Positions 11,126 to 21,639 of a stretch of DNA of 33,704 nucleotides are shown here, piece by piece. The DNA comes from Cyclospora cayetanensis. Lineage: Eukaryota > Apicomplexa > Conoidasida > Eucoccidiorida > Eimeriidae. The notes under the pieces were generated by a model. That model made no database searches. It was given only the letters and a program-made list of their open reading frames with translations, and was not told the origin of the DNA. The position numbers and the translations under genes are program-made. Where the stretch lies: the NCBI RefSeq assembly GCF_002999335.1, contig NW_020312238.1:1-33704 (forward strand). The letters are read 5' to 3'. Positions within the stretch are counted from its first letter, which is position 1; each line of letters opens with the position of its first letter.

Positions 11126-11898
11126 CTAGCTTTCCATGCCCCCCTCAAAAATGCAGAGAGTCAGATGAATGAGCAACGTGAACGCCATACAGTTTGAACA
11201 ATGCTTGCCAATTAAATAATTGGTTAGCGTGCACACGACTTGCCTTTCGCAGGAGATCCATTGTGATTTGCAGCGTCTTGTTGCAGATGGTGAAACACTT
11301 ACAAGGTTGCTTATCCGTTTGACTCGGCCACTCTCGAATCACAGACTTACCCCCAGCACATGGCAAAATTCGCTATGTCCGTGTTATCCGGCTGCTGATG
11401 TACGACTGGATTGGGGTCGATACCTAGTCGTGCTTAACACAATGCCGTGCCTTACTTGCATTCCAGGAAAGCTTGATATTCAATTTATGCTGCCTGTCGA
11501 CTCTCTGCGAGAATGCTACCATCATGCAGCAGACTATATTAGCCAGTGGGACTCACCGCTTCAGAAAGGCCATCTCGATGTACAGACCCGACGAAGCCAA
11601 GAAGTCTTAAGAGTTTAGACCGGTGCAAGACCAGCAAGGTAACCAGAAGAATTCCAAAAGCTGCTGCCAACGCCAGGGAGAACTTTTTCTTCCTCAAAAA
11701 GTCATCTTTATCCTTCTGGAATGATTGTAGCTGGGTCCTTGTAATCGCTTGATTACTTGTCAGATCTGCACTGCCAGCCTTGTCAAAGCTGATAGCAAAT
11801 TCTGTATTTAGAAGAATGTCGCCGTTTTGTTCAACAGCGGCACTCACCAACGCGGTAGAAACAAGTGGAAGCCAGTAAGGGGAGATCATCGTAGCCAT
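11126..11898 (-). CDS. Hypothetical single-pass membrane protein, four-exon model
   Basis: The first exon (11,557-11,898) opens with an ATG in a CCCCCATGG context and encodes 114 residues. Residues 1-21 look like a signal peptide, and residues 73-91 form a clear membrane span between Lys/Arg clusters. The exon runs into a GTGAGT donor. Splicing to 11,456-11,504 (acceptor CTCGCAG, next donor GTAAGG), to 11,351-11,405 (acceptor AATCCAG, donor GTAAGT) and to 11,126-11,309 (weaker acceptor ATAAG) keeps one open frame of 209 residues with introns of 52, 50 and 41 nt. The last exon is Cys-rich, with a hydrophobic stretch near its end. I recognise no family. The three good donors in phase are seen in the sequence, but the gene is inferred. 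A + strand frame (11,220-11,618) overlaps it and is taken as a shadow. Confidence 0.33.
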
Positions 11899-14800
11899 GG
11901 GGGCCCACAGCAATAGCTTTAAACCCTGCTTTAGTTGTACTCAAAATCAAAAACGTCTGCAAAATCGGGTAAAGGCAGTTCACTCAATTGTATAGTGTGG
12001 AAGTGGCTTTCTTTTCATAACCAGCATAAAGGGCGTCAGCTGCTTCTGGGAACAAGGTGGACCAGTGAGTCAGCGAGCACGGGCTGATGCTGGCTGGCAA
12101 GCGTCCATAATTTGACTTTTCCTTTTTCTTCACAAAGATTATAGAACTTTCCTTTCAGATGGATGCATTCCGTGTGAATTATGTGGTTCACAGCGGGTAC
12201 CCCTGCTGTCTACACTTGTCTTCCCTCCCTTCGAGTTTGATCCCCGTGCAGGGGCGTGATGCGACAGTAGATACTCCAGGTATCGCAGGGTTATTTACTT
12301 TTTCCAAAGCACATACATTGAAGAAATGCTTTCTTGAGGAAATCCCCATGCGGTGCTAGAACGTGTTCCATATGTGGTGTGCCGTAGTTTCCTTTTCTTT
12401 GACCTTGTACAGTGTAGCGCGTACCGCAATCTACTTTAGTGATGACCCTTAGCCTATATGTTCTAATGCTGTTTCGTGGCTTCTTCTGACCATTAGTGAT
12501 TCGACATTTTGTTTGGCTTTTTCAAGGACTTAGAGTACGGAGAGAAAATTCGTAGTCTGTGGATATTGCTATATGCTATGGAGGCCCGCATTATTTGCAC
12601 ACTGATGCACAGCAACTAGTGGGCTTCTCCGAGCTCCGTCATACGTGAAAAGATAAATGACCAAGGAGAGGCACAAAGCGCTAGCAGCAAAGTAGCCTTA
12701 CATTCAGAGGCCTAGGTACTCTGGAACCTGTTTTACAGAAAATCCCCATAGAAACAAGAAACATTTGTTGATGCACGAGCGAGTGTCCCAGGGTATATTG
12801 GCGACGTTTAGACTCCTTAAATAGACCTACAAACGACTCTATGGCGCACTCATAGGACCAGGGAAGTTAAGAGCTCCATCCCGATTCGCCAGCAAGTGAC
12901 GCAGTAATCCAACTGGTTCTTCTACACACAAAAGCTTCAAAAACTGGCAACCCGTTCATATTGATCATATTGTTGGATGATTTCTCTCAGCTTGATGCAA
13001 CACCTGCACCTACTACTGCAAAACATTTCGCCAGTTTCACAGAATTTACCCATCAGTTGCTCGGAACATGTCAACACTGTGGTTTCAAACAAAAATGAAA
13101 CAAATAAAACCTTGGCTACTCACAACAATGCCATCCTAAACGCCGTATTGTGCCGTCTTGCTCCATTAGCTGCTCATTGTTCGCCCTGTGACTGAAATGT
13201 GACCTTTACACATGAATGCTCAGGGTAAAGGGCACGCATCATGCCTTGCTTTAAAAAATCCACAGCTCTCCGCCCTAACCGAAGCATGATTTGTGCAAAC
13301 ACAAAAAGCAGCATAGCAGTCCCTATCCCCTACCCAAAAGAACACATGCAACGGAAACGTGCATGCCACAAATGTGATGTGACCCTGTATGTGTAATATA
13401 ATTCAGGGCAAGGCAGAATGCACTATCAGTTGTACCCCACCAGTACAAAACACACAATGAACGTCAGGAAGGGACTTGACATGTATCAACACCAGAGGGT
13501 AAACACTAGTTTACTTTATTATGTGATATGGGCGAGCTATGCAGCTGGCGGCAATGTAAGATAAGACAGAAGGGAAAAGTGTGCGAGTGCCTATGTCGAC
13601 AACAACTTTTGAACTTGCCCTGACCCCGGCATCCAATACCGATTGTTCTGCGGAAGCCTAACTAGCTCTAAAACCATGTGGAAAAGTTTATCAAGACGCG
13701 ACCTCCTGATTATTTACGATTCTAAACAAGAGGCTAGGGACGGGGTGCATGCGCAGTTGAAACTTTGCGACAGAGCCGGGATGTAAGCATAACCACAAAC
13801 AGGGTTACATATCAATACCTTGATGAGAAGCTCTTTGATACCTTTTAAACAAAACCTAGTACTCTTTGGCTGTTCCCTTAGGCGCCTTACTTGAAAGTGG
13901 CAGTCCCTTACGAGCACTAACACACCCAAAACAGCCAGAAGACAAACCACCAGGCTCAGACTAAGCACTAGTGTCTGTAATCGAAGCTAAGCTGTCGCGT
14001 GGAATGGTAATGCTTGTGAAGTTCACATTTTGCTAGTTAAATTTAATGGATGCGAGCTCTGTGCTTGCTGTTTCCAAACTTTATGCGGTTCACTTATTTT
14101 CAACCAACTAGTAATTGAGGGAGTGTTTCTTTGCCAAGCAACAACAAGTGTGGGGTCACAGAGTCGCCTCCTTTGAGAATACCATCTGTTGAAGTCGAAA
14201 CGATACAAAGAGGACTAGCATGGCCTTAGCCCAAGGATGACACAGCAAAAGCATACTTCTGAATGAGGCATTTCAAGGTATTGAATTTCCATAGGTCAAT
14301 CCCAGTGGCCGAGACACCTTGCCCCAAAACCTACTCCCTTGAAAACACCACCAAAGCTTTCAGGGCAGGGCTACATTTAAAGCAATATGCATTGACACTG
14401 GCACACACACACAAATCCATGCCAGTAATGTGCATTGTAGTAGTACTGTAGTCTGGGAATTACTTGGTCTCTTATCGAACTCACAGTGGGTTGAGCAGGC
14501 AAATGTTTCATGTCTTTCATGTAGATACTCGGGCATTAATGGTTAGGTGGCAGAATGGGAAGGTCTAGTAGGGACGACACACCCAATATGGAATAGGCAA
14601 GGCGTAGCTTACATCAAGCAGTGCCTACCAGCCAGAAACGGCAGCATTTTGAACCTTTCAAAAGCCATTTTTGGCTACTTGTAGCAACGCCTGCAGAAGC
14701 TGTAGGTTACAAACGTTAAGTAAAGCTTCAACACATTCTAAAAATGCAGTGAGTTGACTTATGTGTGCATCAGAGCATTGCGTGGCTGACAGGGCCTGTG

Positions 14801-15347
14801 CACCACTGCGGAATGTGGGCATATGCATGGGACAAATTTAGAGTCACACAGCTCACACTAGGCGGCTTGACCAAAGCATGACACGCATGAAGAGAAATCC
14901 CGGAAATCAGCAGTGAGAACAATCAGCATGCATCGGCTGCCTTCATTGAAAGCGCTCATCCTCCATCTTTCATAATGTGAATTGTGCACTAGTAATATTT
15001 TATTTTGTATGCTGTTTAGGGTAAAGTATGCACGTTCTTGATGTGCAGGAATTCACATACCGAGAACTGTACCATACAGCAAAACAGACAGAAGCATTCC
15101 CTGGCACGGCATACCCTGATACACCCGCCATTTCTCTAAACCTCCGTGCACAACCTCTTTGCTGCTCCACCAACCTCCTCAAAGCGTCACGGATTTGTCA
15201 AAATATTGATGTGAAGCTAGGTTTCCACCTTTCATCATTCAGACTAACTGACCTGTAAACAAGCCACGCTGCACTCCAAAGAACCACTTTGAAGGAAAAT
15301 TCTTCCTTATAACGTGAAGACATACATCACGAAGTAGATAAATTTAG
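11899..15347. other. Balanced, unique-looking DNA, no confident gene
   Basis: About 3.4 kb with no recognised protein, RNA or repeat. The most protein-like piece is a minus-strand frame around 13,714-13,968. It carries a strong hydrophobic stretch (LVVCLLAVLGVLVLV) followed by a basic tail, preceded by an AG acceptor-like site and followed by a possible GTATCA donor. It lacks an ATG and could only be an internal exon. A neighbouring minus-strand frame at 14,023-14,208 could be an upstream exon, but the phases I tried introduce a stop. A short CA run lies near 14,402. Confidence 0.45.
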
Positions 15348-15677
15348 ATGTCACAAGCTTGCGCATTCTACTGCGTTTGCTTTGACTTTTCTGTGAACAA
15401 CGAGTGCAGCATAATTGTTTTGAGCATTTGTTCTTCAGAAATTCAGTGGTGCCATTGTCCCATCATCGGCTACTACCCTGCACGCGGATTCTCCTGTCGA
15501 GGGGCCTCATTAGGTGCAGCTGCAAATAAAAACAGGCGCGGGCTCTTACCGACGCTTGGTATAAGTATCTTCGCAGACTGCACGATATTGAATTCTAAAA
15601 ATTTACCATCAGTCGAGCAATTAAGATTATTTTCCTTGTATGACGATTGCGAGGATATATGGCTGGCATTTTTTTAA
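15348..15677 (+). CDS. Hypothetical Cys-rich small protein
   Basis: This is an uninterrupted frame of 109 residues from ATG to TAA. The first half is rich in cysteine (near positions 5, 8, 10, 20, 28, 34, 36 and 48). I see no clear signal peptide and no known domain. A stretch reading SIFADCTIL recalls the YADD box of LINE reverse transcriptases, but nothing around it supports that. The frame has no recognisable partner nearby and could be a chance frame. Confidence 0.2.
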   Translation: MSQACAFYCVCFDFSVNNECSIIVLSICSSEIQWCHCPIIGYYPARGFSCRGASLGAAANKNRRGLLPTLGISIFADCTILNSKNLPSVEQLRLFSLYDDCEDIWLAFF

Positions 15678-16140
15678 ACTTAGATACGAATTACATCAGA
15701 TACGTTTTTACTGACTGATGTTCGCATTTTCATTACTGCGGTTCGCTCTCGGCACCATATACTTACGCGCGGGTGTTTAGAGAATTTCCTTGCCATTTTT
15801 CAACAGTCCTTAACTGCAGCAAAGCAACAGGTCATACCAAGCATATATATGCAATCAACCACTTCTAAATAGAGTAGCCACGAAGCCCGTTGCATCCAGG
15901 GATAAAAAGCTATTGCCTACGCCGAATACCAATGTGGGAATTATCAGAAGAGCTGTGCTTCCACAGTTATTTATAGGTCACAAGGGGTTGCACATATTAA
16001 GATGATATACGAGGTGAACGGAGTTAGGATTACTCGATAGCCTACTACCCTACCTAGCGGCAAATGACTGGGATATGGCAGAGCATTGTGCTGCTGGGAC
16101 CATATTGTGGGGCCTCCCAGTACCATAAAACCAGGACATT

Positions 16141-16470
16141 CTATACAAAAGGCGACCTCTTTCTTCTAATCAGAAGATCTCCGTATTGAGCCACTCCGAG
16201 TGTGTGTGTCGCCGTCGACAAAAATAGACTGTCCACATATTCGCCCCTTGTTTCAACCAGATTAATTGATTCTTTTGGCATGAAGTGAAATGTGTCTGGA
16301 TTTGAATACGCAGGCCAATAGTCGATTGCATACTCATACAAACATCGAGGGAAAGCATGAAAACCTGTCTTTTTGAAAGAATGCTTACTAGAAGGTTGAA
16401 GATGTCGAGGCTTGCCGTTACACAAAATGGGGACCCTTGCTGTCAAGGATCGCGCGGCTCTCCGTAGCAC
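16141..16470 (-). CDS. Hypothetical frame, possible downstream exon
   Basis: The frame is open for about 109 codons and ends in TAG. It has no suitable ATG at its upstream end, but two acceptor-like sites (AACCAG and AATCAG) lie just before it. The second half reads like a soluble protein with aromatic and acidic residues and no low complexity. It begins only about 30 bases beyond the end of the secreted-looking frame upstream on the same strand, so the two may be exons of one gene. I found no donor and acceptor pair that joins them in phase. No family is recognised. Confidence 0.22.
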   Translation of the reverse strand: MLRRAARSLTARVPILCNGKPRHLQPSSKHSFKKTGFHAFPRCLYEYAIDYWPAYSNPDTFHFMPKESINLVETRGEYVDSLFLSTATHTLGVAQYGDLLIRRKRSPFV

Positions 16471-16499
16471 CTGATTCCTGGTTCACTCAATGCATGCAG

Positions 16500-16787
16500 C
16501 TATTTGGTGTTGGTCTGTTGCTTGATCTGTGTAGCGCTAATACTAAAAATGACTCTGGTAGAGCAAGAATCTATGCCATTGATTGCGAGGTGGCCTGTGA
16601 TCCATACACAGCCACCAAAAGAGAACTCGCAAAGGTTTTCAACTGGATACAGGTCGGCTATATATTTGGGGAAGGATGCAATGTTTGCGTTTAACGGGGT
16701 TCTTGCGTAAGACACCTCTAGCAAGCCCATGAGGCCTAGGCACGTAAACATGCTACTGAGGAGTCTCCACACAACGGCGCACAGCAT
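16500..16787 (-). CDS. Hypothetical small secreted protein
   Basis: This is a 95-residue frame with an ATG start. Its first 28 residues form a good signal peptide pattern: a short basic start, the hydrophobic core MFTCLGLMGLL, and a small-residue cleavage site ending SYA. The mature part has three cysteines (LCEF, GGCV, DSCS) and no other membrane segment. It would be exported if expressed. I recognise no family. It may stand alone or be the first exon of a gene continuing into the frame that ends at 16,141. A + strand frame over the same bases has no signal and is taken as a shadow. Confidence 0.28.
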   Translation of the reverse strand: MLCAVVWRLLSSMFTCLGLMGLLEVSYARTPLNANIASFPKYIADLYPVENLCEFSFGGCVWITGHLAINGIDSCSTRVIFSISATQIKQQTNTK

Positions 16788-17877
16788 GTTCTTCTGCAGG
16801 ACAAAGCTTTAGGGTCGACGTATGAGAAGAGCATAGCCTGCTAGTAGTAAATTCCATAGGCAACTCCCTAGAATTCTTCAAAGTCACTTAGTGAAAATCT
16901 CGAAAAGACGCCGAATGCCTAAACTTCGTGGTCTCCCAGTTCCGCAACAACATGGAAATGTTGCAGCCTGGAACAGAAGGCATCATGTTAAAGAGGTCTC
17001 AAGCATTACATCTTCTACCCCGTGATTGAGCAGCACCTGAGTATTGACTTTGATCGTCAGTAGTTCTGGTCCGCAGAACGAAATGTTTGAGGTCTTTACC
17101 GCCCCGCCTGCGCATCAAGAAACATTATGGTCTCTTCCAGACAACTTCTTGGTATAGAAGCACGCTACCATACCCGCCTGATTGATTTTCTGACACGTTA
17201 CAAAGCGCTTTAGCAGTCAACAGCTCTGTGTACTCTCAATAGCAACCTGACACAGGCCTTGAATTTGTTCTTTGACTCCAAAAGCATATATTTTCCCCAT
17301 TGCTGTTGTACACCTCTACGGAGCTCACCTGGCAAATCGCTGACAGCGAATGGATCTTGGGACTGCAAATTCTATTGGTCTAGCAGACTGCAGCCAACTT
17401 ACGATAAGCGCGTACTGGTCTGTCAGCCATTCGTACATCTCAGTTTTTCAAGTGAGTACGTTTAATATAACAATAAGAGCTGTGTCGTAACTAAAGGCCG
17501 CATGCCCAATGGACGCTGCCTCCGCTGTAAGCAATGTGGTCGGTATTTCAACTTTCGCAAGTGAAGTAAACGCCGACCTGATGGAGTCTGCCTCTAAGCC
17601 GCAAAAATGCAAGGTTGCTTAGCGTTTTCGATACAACAGCGCGCAGCAAATTTTTGTTTCGTACTTAGCTGCGTTTGCTGAATCTCATAGACATATCCCA
17701 TGCCACCTGTAGAGCAGATGCTGCCAATTTAGTTTCTCTCAAATAACATAAATAGTTGTTCGTAATGCTTACTGAATTTACGTTGTCCTACGGCTGATAT
17801 ACCCTACCAACTCAGCCCTAGAATGCGTAACAGTAATCCCTTCACGATGCGCTGGCTGCTTGTACATCTGCCAGCAG
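16788..17877. other. No gene recognised
   Basis: About 1.1 kb of balanced sequence. Short frames on both strands, such as 17,259-17,465 on the + strand, have no ATG or no protein-like pattern that I trust. No repeat or RNA gene is visible. Confidence 0.4.
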
Positions 17878-18153
17878 ATGCGTTGTTTCGTAGAAGAGGG
17901 TAAGCCACTGAGTATGCGAATTGAGGGCAGAACGGAAAAGAAGCTATCGGGTACATCAAACGCAGTGCATGAGGTAGGCAGACTTGCTACATGCCACTCG
18001 TGCGTGCAGATATGTGTTCGCTTCAACGAGCTGGCAAAGTCTCCAGCAGGGCAAAACACTCATAAGCCCATGTGCACAGTTGTTACGAACACCTCCTACC
18101 GCCAAACGTCCACCTACCACCCAAAAGTACACCTTCACATCTCCAAGAGCTAG
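17878..18153 (+). CDS. Hypothetical Cys-containing frame
   Basis: From an ATG this frame runs 91 residues to TAG. It has a CHSCVQIC cluster in the middle and a Thr/Ser/His-rich end. There is no signal peptide and no membrane segment. Two minus-strand frames overlap it (17,778-18,059 and 17,956-18,138), so at most one of the three can be real. It could be an exon of an extracellular protein, but nothing proves it. Confidence 0.18.
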   Translation: MRCFVEEGKPLSMRIEGRTEKKLSGTSNAVHEVGRLATCHSCVQICVRFNELAKSPAGQNTHKPMCTVVTNTSYRQTSTYHPKVHLHISKS

Positions 18154-19140
18154 TACCGAAACATTTTGGGATGATCCCTGATTCTTAAACCGTGACTATC
18201 TGGCTCGGTGTCGAGCGTATTACAGTTTTTAGTAGATCTGCCGCTCAGACCTTTACACACTCACCAAACTCCAAACAATGCAACTGGCATTCTACTGGAC
18301 TACACCAGGTGCATCCATGTTTACGGGCAGCTACTCAATGCACACGTTAATGCGGGTCTTTCCTGACTCCAGTGCCAGTGATCGCCAAGCTGGTAGCGTC
18401 TCTGAAAGGAAAGCAGCAAAGTCAGCCCGCATTCTATATACAACGAAGCACTGCATGTTTTGTGCAACCCACAGTTCCATTTCATGAATGTGGTGAACGC
18501 ACTACATGCAGATCGTAGAGCAGCTAAGCTGATGCCAACGTAGCGTCTTTGAAATAGCTGATGAAAAACTGTATGCGGTGCTGAATGGCAATGCCACCGA
18601 CTATGGCCGCGAGACTTGACCATGGCACTGCTATACACTTTAAAATTTGCACTGTCCCGCAGAATTTCTCCTGCTAGCTTGCCCACCACTATCAGCTCAA
18701 GAGACAGCAGAATCAATTGTGGGGGGTACTATTATTGGCGGGCGCTACACTACAGAGAAAGCGCGCTTACATTCTGAATGAGCGGTCGGGTAGCGCTGCA
18801 CTGTATTCGACGTCTGTTGGGCGGACACTTACACTACTGCAGGCAGGTTATTGATTTGCAGAGAGCACTAAGCGGCGAAGCGCTTTGTACCGTTTACGAG
18901 GAAATCAGTGCTCGAGCTCTAGACCTTGGAGTCATCCACTAGACGGGCTCCTGAACGTAATACTTTGTGCCGCTTGCTTACGCCCCATGGAGGCCATGTC
19001 TCGCACTCATAGCTAAGGTGTAATGTTTATTTGTTTGAGCCCCTTTGTGTTTGGAAGTCGTTGTTTATGTCTTTATTTCTTTGCTTGGACCGTGCTAGTG
19101 TACTGTCCTGCACTACACTTTCATTCGTCTCACAAGGAGC
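18154..19140. other. Downstream flank of the retrotransposon, no gene recognised
   Basis: If the retrotransposon kept its 3' LTR, that LTR would lie here, since the element runs on the minus strand. I compared the region by eye with 24.3-25.5 kb and saw no matching direct repeat. A minus-strand frame at 18,321-18,716 shows no known domain. Confidence 0.4.
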
Positions 19141-19152
19141 CCTCCCCTCCTG
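19141..19152 (-). other. Possible polypurine tract
   Basis: On the minus strand this reads AGGAGGGGAGGG, a purine run of the kind that primes plus-strand synthesis just before a 3' LTR. Six bases further on is TGTGAGACG, which starts with the TG usual for an LTR. The position after the chromodomain is right, but no LTR was confirmed. Confidence 0.3.
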
Positions 19153-19462
19153 GTAACCGTCGCGTGTTCGGCCAGCCGGTTCAACTGCAAGTTTCTTTCA
19201 CGGGTATCGCCTTTCGTGTGTCTTGCAGGGATCATTGTGGGTTCCTGGGGCTTGCCTCTACAGCTGCCGTCTAGGTAAATTTATACCTTTAGAGCCTGCT
19301 CGCCTTAAAAATTTTGGTAGGCCCCTCAAGCGGCTGCATTAATCCAGCCACTTGCTGTCCTCCCATAAACCTCACCAATGGGAAACTGGCAGAGCCAGCT
19401 GTTGCCTGTCGGAACCGTTTGAGTTGGTTCGGCTGCCAGGGGGGGAGGGAAGCCGGCAATTT

Positions 19463-19571
19463 GTAGGGTTGGATCTGTTTCCAGATAGCGTAGTCCTCTG
19501 GATTGCCGCATCATTTGCGCCGATACCGAAGGAGGTCACCTTTACTCTTATCAGTCGCACCGCAGTCCACT
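19463..19571 (-). pseudogene. Chromodomain at integrase C terminus
   Basis: The translation keeps the chromodomain pattern: a YRVD start, a basic linker, LLRYRRK where family members have YLVRWKG, then NPEDYAIWKQIQP where they have PEEDTWEPEENL. One stop interrupts it. In chromoviruses this domain guides integration towards certain chromatin. Here it is a relic. Confidence 0.75.
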
Positions 19572-19682
19572 CTGTAGGTGGCTGATCCCTGCCCTGTGGT
19601 GTCCCGAATGTAGAGCCAACCAACTGCTGGCTCTTGAAACGTCGTTTGAATGTCGCCTAATCAAGCTCTCATGCGTGGCGAT

Positions 19683-19880
19683 GCGGGAAATATCGTGGTG
19701 CCTGTCTCAGGGGGGTACGGCAGGGCTGTAGGCAGCCGTGCATACCCACTAGAATATCAAACTTGGTCCGCAGTAATGGGACCCTGGCTTAGAGCAGATG
19801 GACACACCCGGGAGATTGCGGGCACTAATCCACACTTCGACACCGATAGTAACCTCAAATTTCCCTAGCTCCAAATCAGC
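19683..19880 (-). pseudogene. Integrase GPY/F module
   Basis: The line ADLELGKFEVTIGVEVWI continues as SARNLPG, then CSKPGSHYCGPSLIF and AAYSPAVPP. This matches the region after the integrase core of Ty3/gypsy elements, where FxVGDxVWLSxRNL is followed by KLxPRYIGPFxI and AYRLxLP. VWISARNL is encoded at 19,812-19,835. Stops occur before ADL and after PSLIF. Confidence 0.85.
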
Positions 19881-20039
19881 TTAAAACTTTTGCTGTCATT
19901 TCGCACGAAGTAAATGACTCTAGGTCGGCTAACACAGCTGCCTGTAGAACCTGATCGTTGGGCGTGAGCTTGGCGCAACGCTCCCAATCATCTCAATTGG
20001 TGATTCCGTGTTATGGTACTCACTGGTCACCGGTGGTAC

Positions 20040-20460
20040 TCCATACGACCGGAGGGGCGAGAGGCACGATCTGGCACTCGTTCTCATCGGATAAAGGAAT
20101 CAAACTTCGCCGCATCTGTTAATGCATTCTGTTCAGCGTCCCTTTGAAGGTGATGTGCGGGTGCCACCACCCGTTTGACGTTCTAAGGCTGGCATAGACG
20201 CTCCCGCTTGTCAGAGTGATATTATGGGCCCCGATTAAGAAGGACTTTTGAAACCCCACGAAATCAAAATTGGCGAGATGCGGCCAGTTGAACCGTATTC
20301 GCTGTTGAACTAGCCTTGGTAGTCAAAGCGAACTGGGTAGTCTTATAAATGGGTGTTTTAAACGGACGTTGAACTGGTATTGTCATTATATCAAAGGATT
20401 CGGTGATAAAGTCTAGCTTAACGTGACTGAATCGTTTGACAGCAATGCGGGGTGGCTGAT
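20040..20460 (-). pseudogene. Integrase catalytic core
   Basis: One frame, broken by five stops, carries HVKLDFIT (first catalytic Asp at 20,411-20,413), KTTQFALTTKASSTANTVQL, FRGVSKVLLNRGP and HHLQRDAEQN. These line up with the family landmarks SMDFITxLP, KMAHFIPxxKxxTAxxTAxL, HGxPxxIVSDRGP and YHPQTDGQTERVN. The second catalytic Asp is Asn (LLNRGP). The glutamate may survive in AEQN, although two residues are missing beside it. Confidence 0.88.
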
Positions 20461-20564
20461 GTACGCTGCCTGGCCTCTGAATAAGTACCTTGCAGGCTCG
20501 CCACAGCACACCCCGTGGACATTAAAATAAGTTTACATAGTGCCGCGCATTTTAAAAGGGAGAT

Positions 20565-20640
20565 TAGTGATGAGGTTCAGCTTAACGTGACTACACCGGT
20601 TGCAAGCAAGGCGTTTGTAGGCAATGACGTGGTCATGGCT
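20565..20640 (-). pseudogene. Second copy of the integrase core start
   Basis: The translation reads CSHVKLNLITNLPFKMRG, which fits the family pattern WSHVSLDFITxLPxTxxG. About 164 bases away the main core has the same piece (FSHVKLDFIT). At the DNA level the 14-base word AGCTTAACGTGACT is shared, with similar flanks. The Asp of this copy is Asn. Confidence 0.65.
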
Positions 20641-20989
20641 CCGGACAACACATAGAACCTAGATAGCGGAGGGACATGAATGCACCACATGTAGTACGCA
20701 AATACGCAGAGAATGAGATGAGAGGAAGTGGTTTCTATGCCGGATTCAAAGTAGGAATGACCCCCTTCGCCTTTTTGCCACTCGACCACTTCGGAAGGTT
20801 CGATGAGGTTGGGCCAGTTGGATTAAGCAGCCCAAGCTTGAGCTCGTATCGGGTCAGCATCAAGGGACAAAGAAGGTAAGTCCTCGCGGTTCAAGGTCTG
20901 CCTTTCACCGGTGTTGAGCGATCACGTCCCTGCAGATGAACACTCCGGTGCAGGAGGACATATCGCGGGCTCTCGCTTTGGTGCCTCGA

Positions 20990-21130
20990 TTTGTGACACT
21001 CTCTCAGGGGACGATTGGGATGGGGGAGCTTAGAAGGGGACTGCTCGAATCCTTTACTAAGCTGACACCTCTGCAATAACTGCCTGACGGCCTCGGTTCC
21101 CATGCTGCTGTTCTGGTGCATCACCGGCTG
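20990..21130 (-). pseudogene. Integrase zinc-finger region
   Basis: The line EAVRQLLQRCQLSKGFEQSP and then KLPHPNRP matches the end of the HHCC finger and what follows it in gypsy integrases (CxxCQRxK, then GLLxPLPIPxRPW). Only the last Cys of the finger is evident. The distance to the main core, over 500 bases, is far more than usual and includes the duplicated core start. Confidence 0.6.
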
Positions 21131-21204
21131 CAGTAATGGCGGTCATCCACGCGTAGGAAGTGATGCAAGGAGCGACGAGCAGATGCAGGACATCCTTACC
21201 ACGG

Positions 21205-21600
21205 GCAAAGTGCGGATCGCCAAAGAGAGCGTCCACAGTCTAGTAGCGCGTGCCTTTCAGATAGTTGATAATAAGATTCTGGAATTTGTCCAGAAAATCG
21301 AGCCAATGTTCCATGTGTTTCTGTTGTGGATTAGAGGTGGTTGACTGCTGGAAGTAGGTCAACTCCTAGTGATTTGTGTGGGATAAGCCTTTGCACAGGG
21401 GAGTACGTATCTCCACGTATTCATGCGCTGACTGACGTCTGAGACTCTTGGGTGGATATGGAGTACTTCTGCAGTAAAAATTCGTGCTCTGGCTCAAACA
21501 GCGCTCGCTTTTCGTCGCGTTCCAATACTGAGCCTCAGCCATAGCCTGATGCAGTAGCTCAAAGATTTTCAGGTCTGGTGGAGTCGGGAAATTGGGCAAA
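21205..21600 (-). pseudogene. RNase H domain
   Basis: Recognised from TWRYVLPCAKAYPTQIT, then after a frameshift HTNH, a stop, ELTYFQQSTTSNPQQKHMEH, then WLDFLDKFQNLIINY and VDALFGDP (21,213-21,236). Family landmarks are WRHYLxGAxxPFxxxTDHKxLxYF, RWLEFLxxFxFxIxYRPG and ADALSRRP. The Asp of TDH is Asn here (TNH), while the Asp of the ADALS box is kept. Confidence 0.85.
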
Positions 21601-21639
21601 CCGTATACTTGACTAGCCGCGTTTTGAGTTGCTTCACAG

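Noticed and set aside
15570..15660. SIFADCTIL and LYDDCED in one frame, resembling the YADD box of a LINE reverse transcriptase
   Set aside because: The second Asp of FADC is lacking, and no other reverse transcriptase motif is found upstream or downstream.
18720..19134. Possible 3' LTR of the retrotransposon
   Set aside because: A TG start and a purine run are present, but no matching direct repeat was seen by eye at 24.3-25.5 kb.
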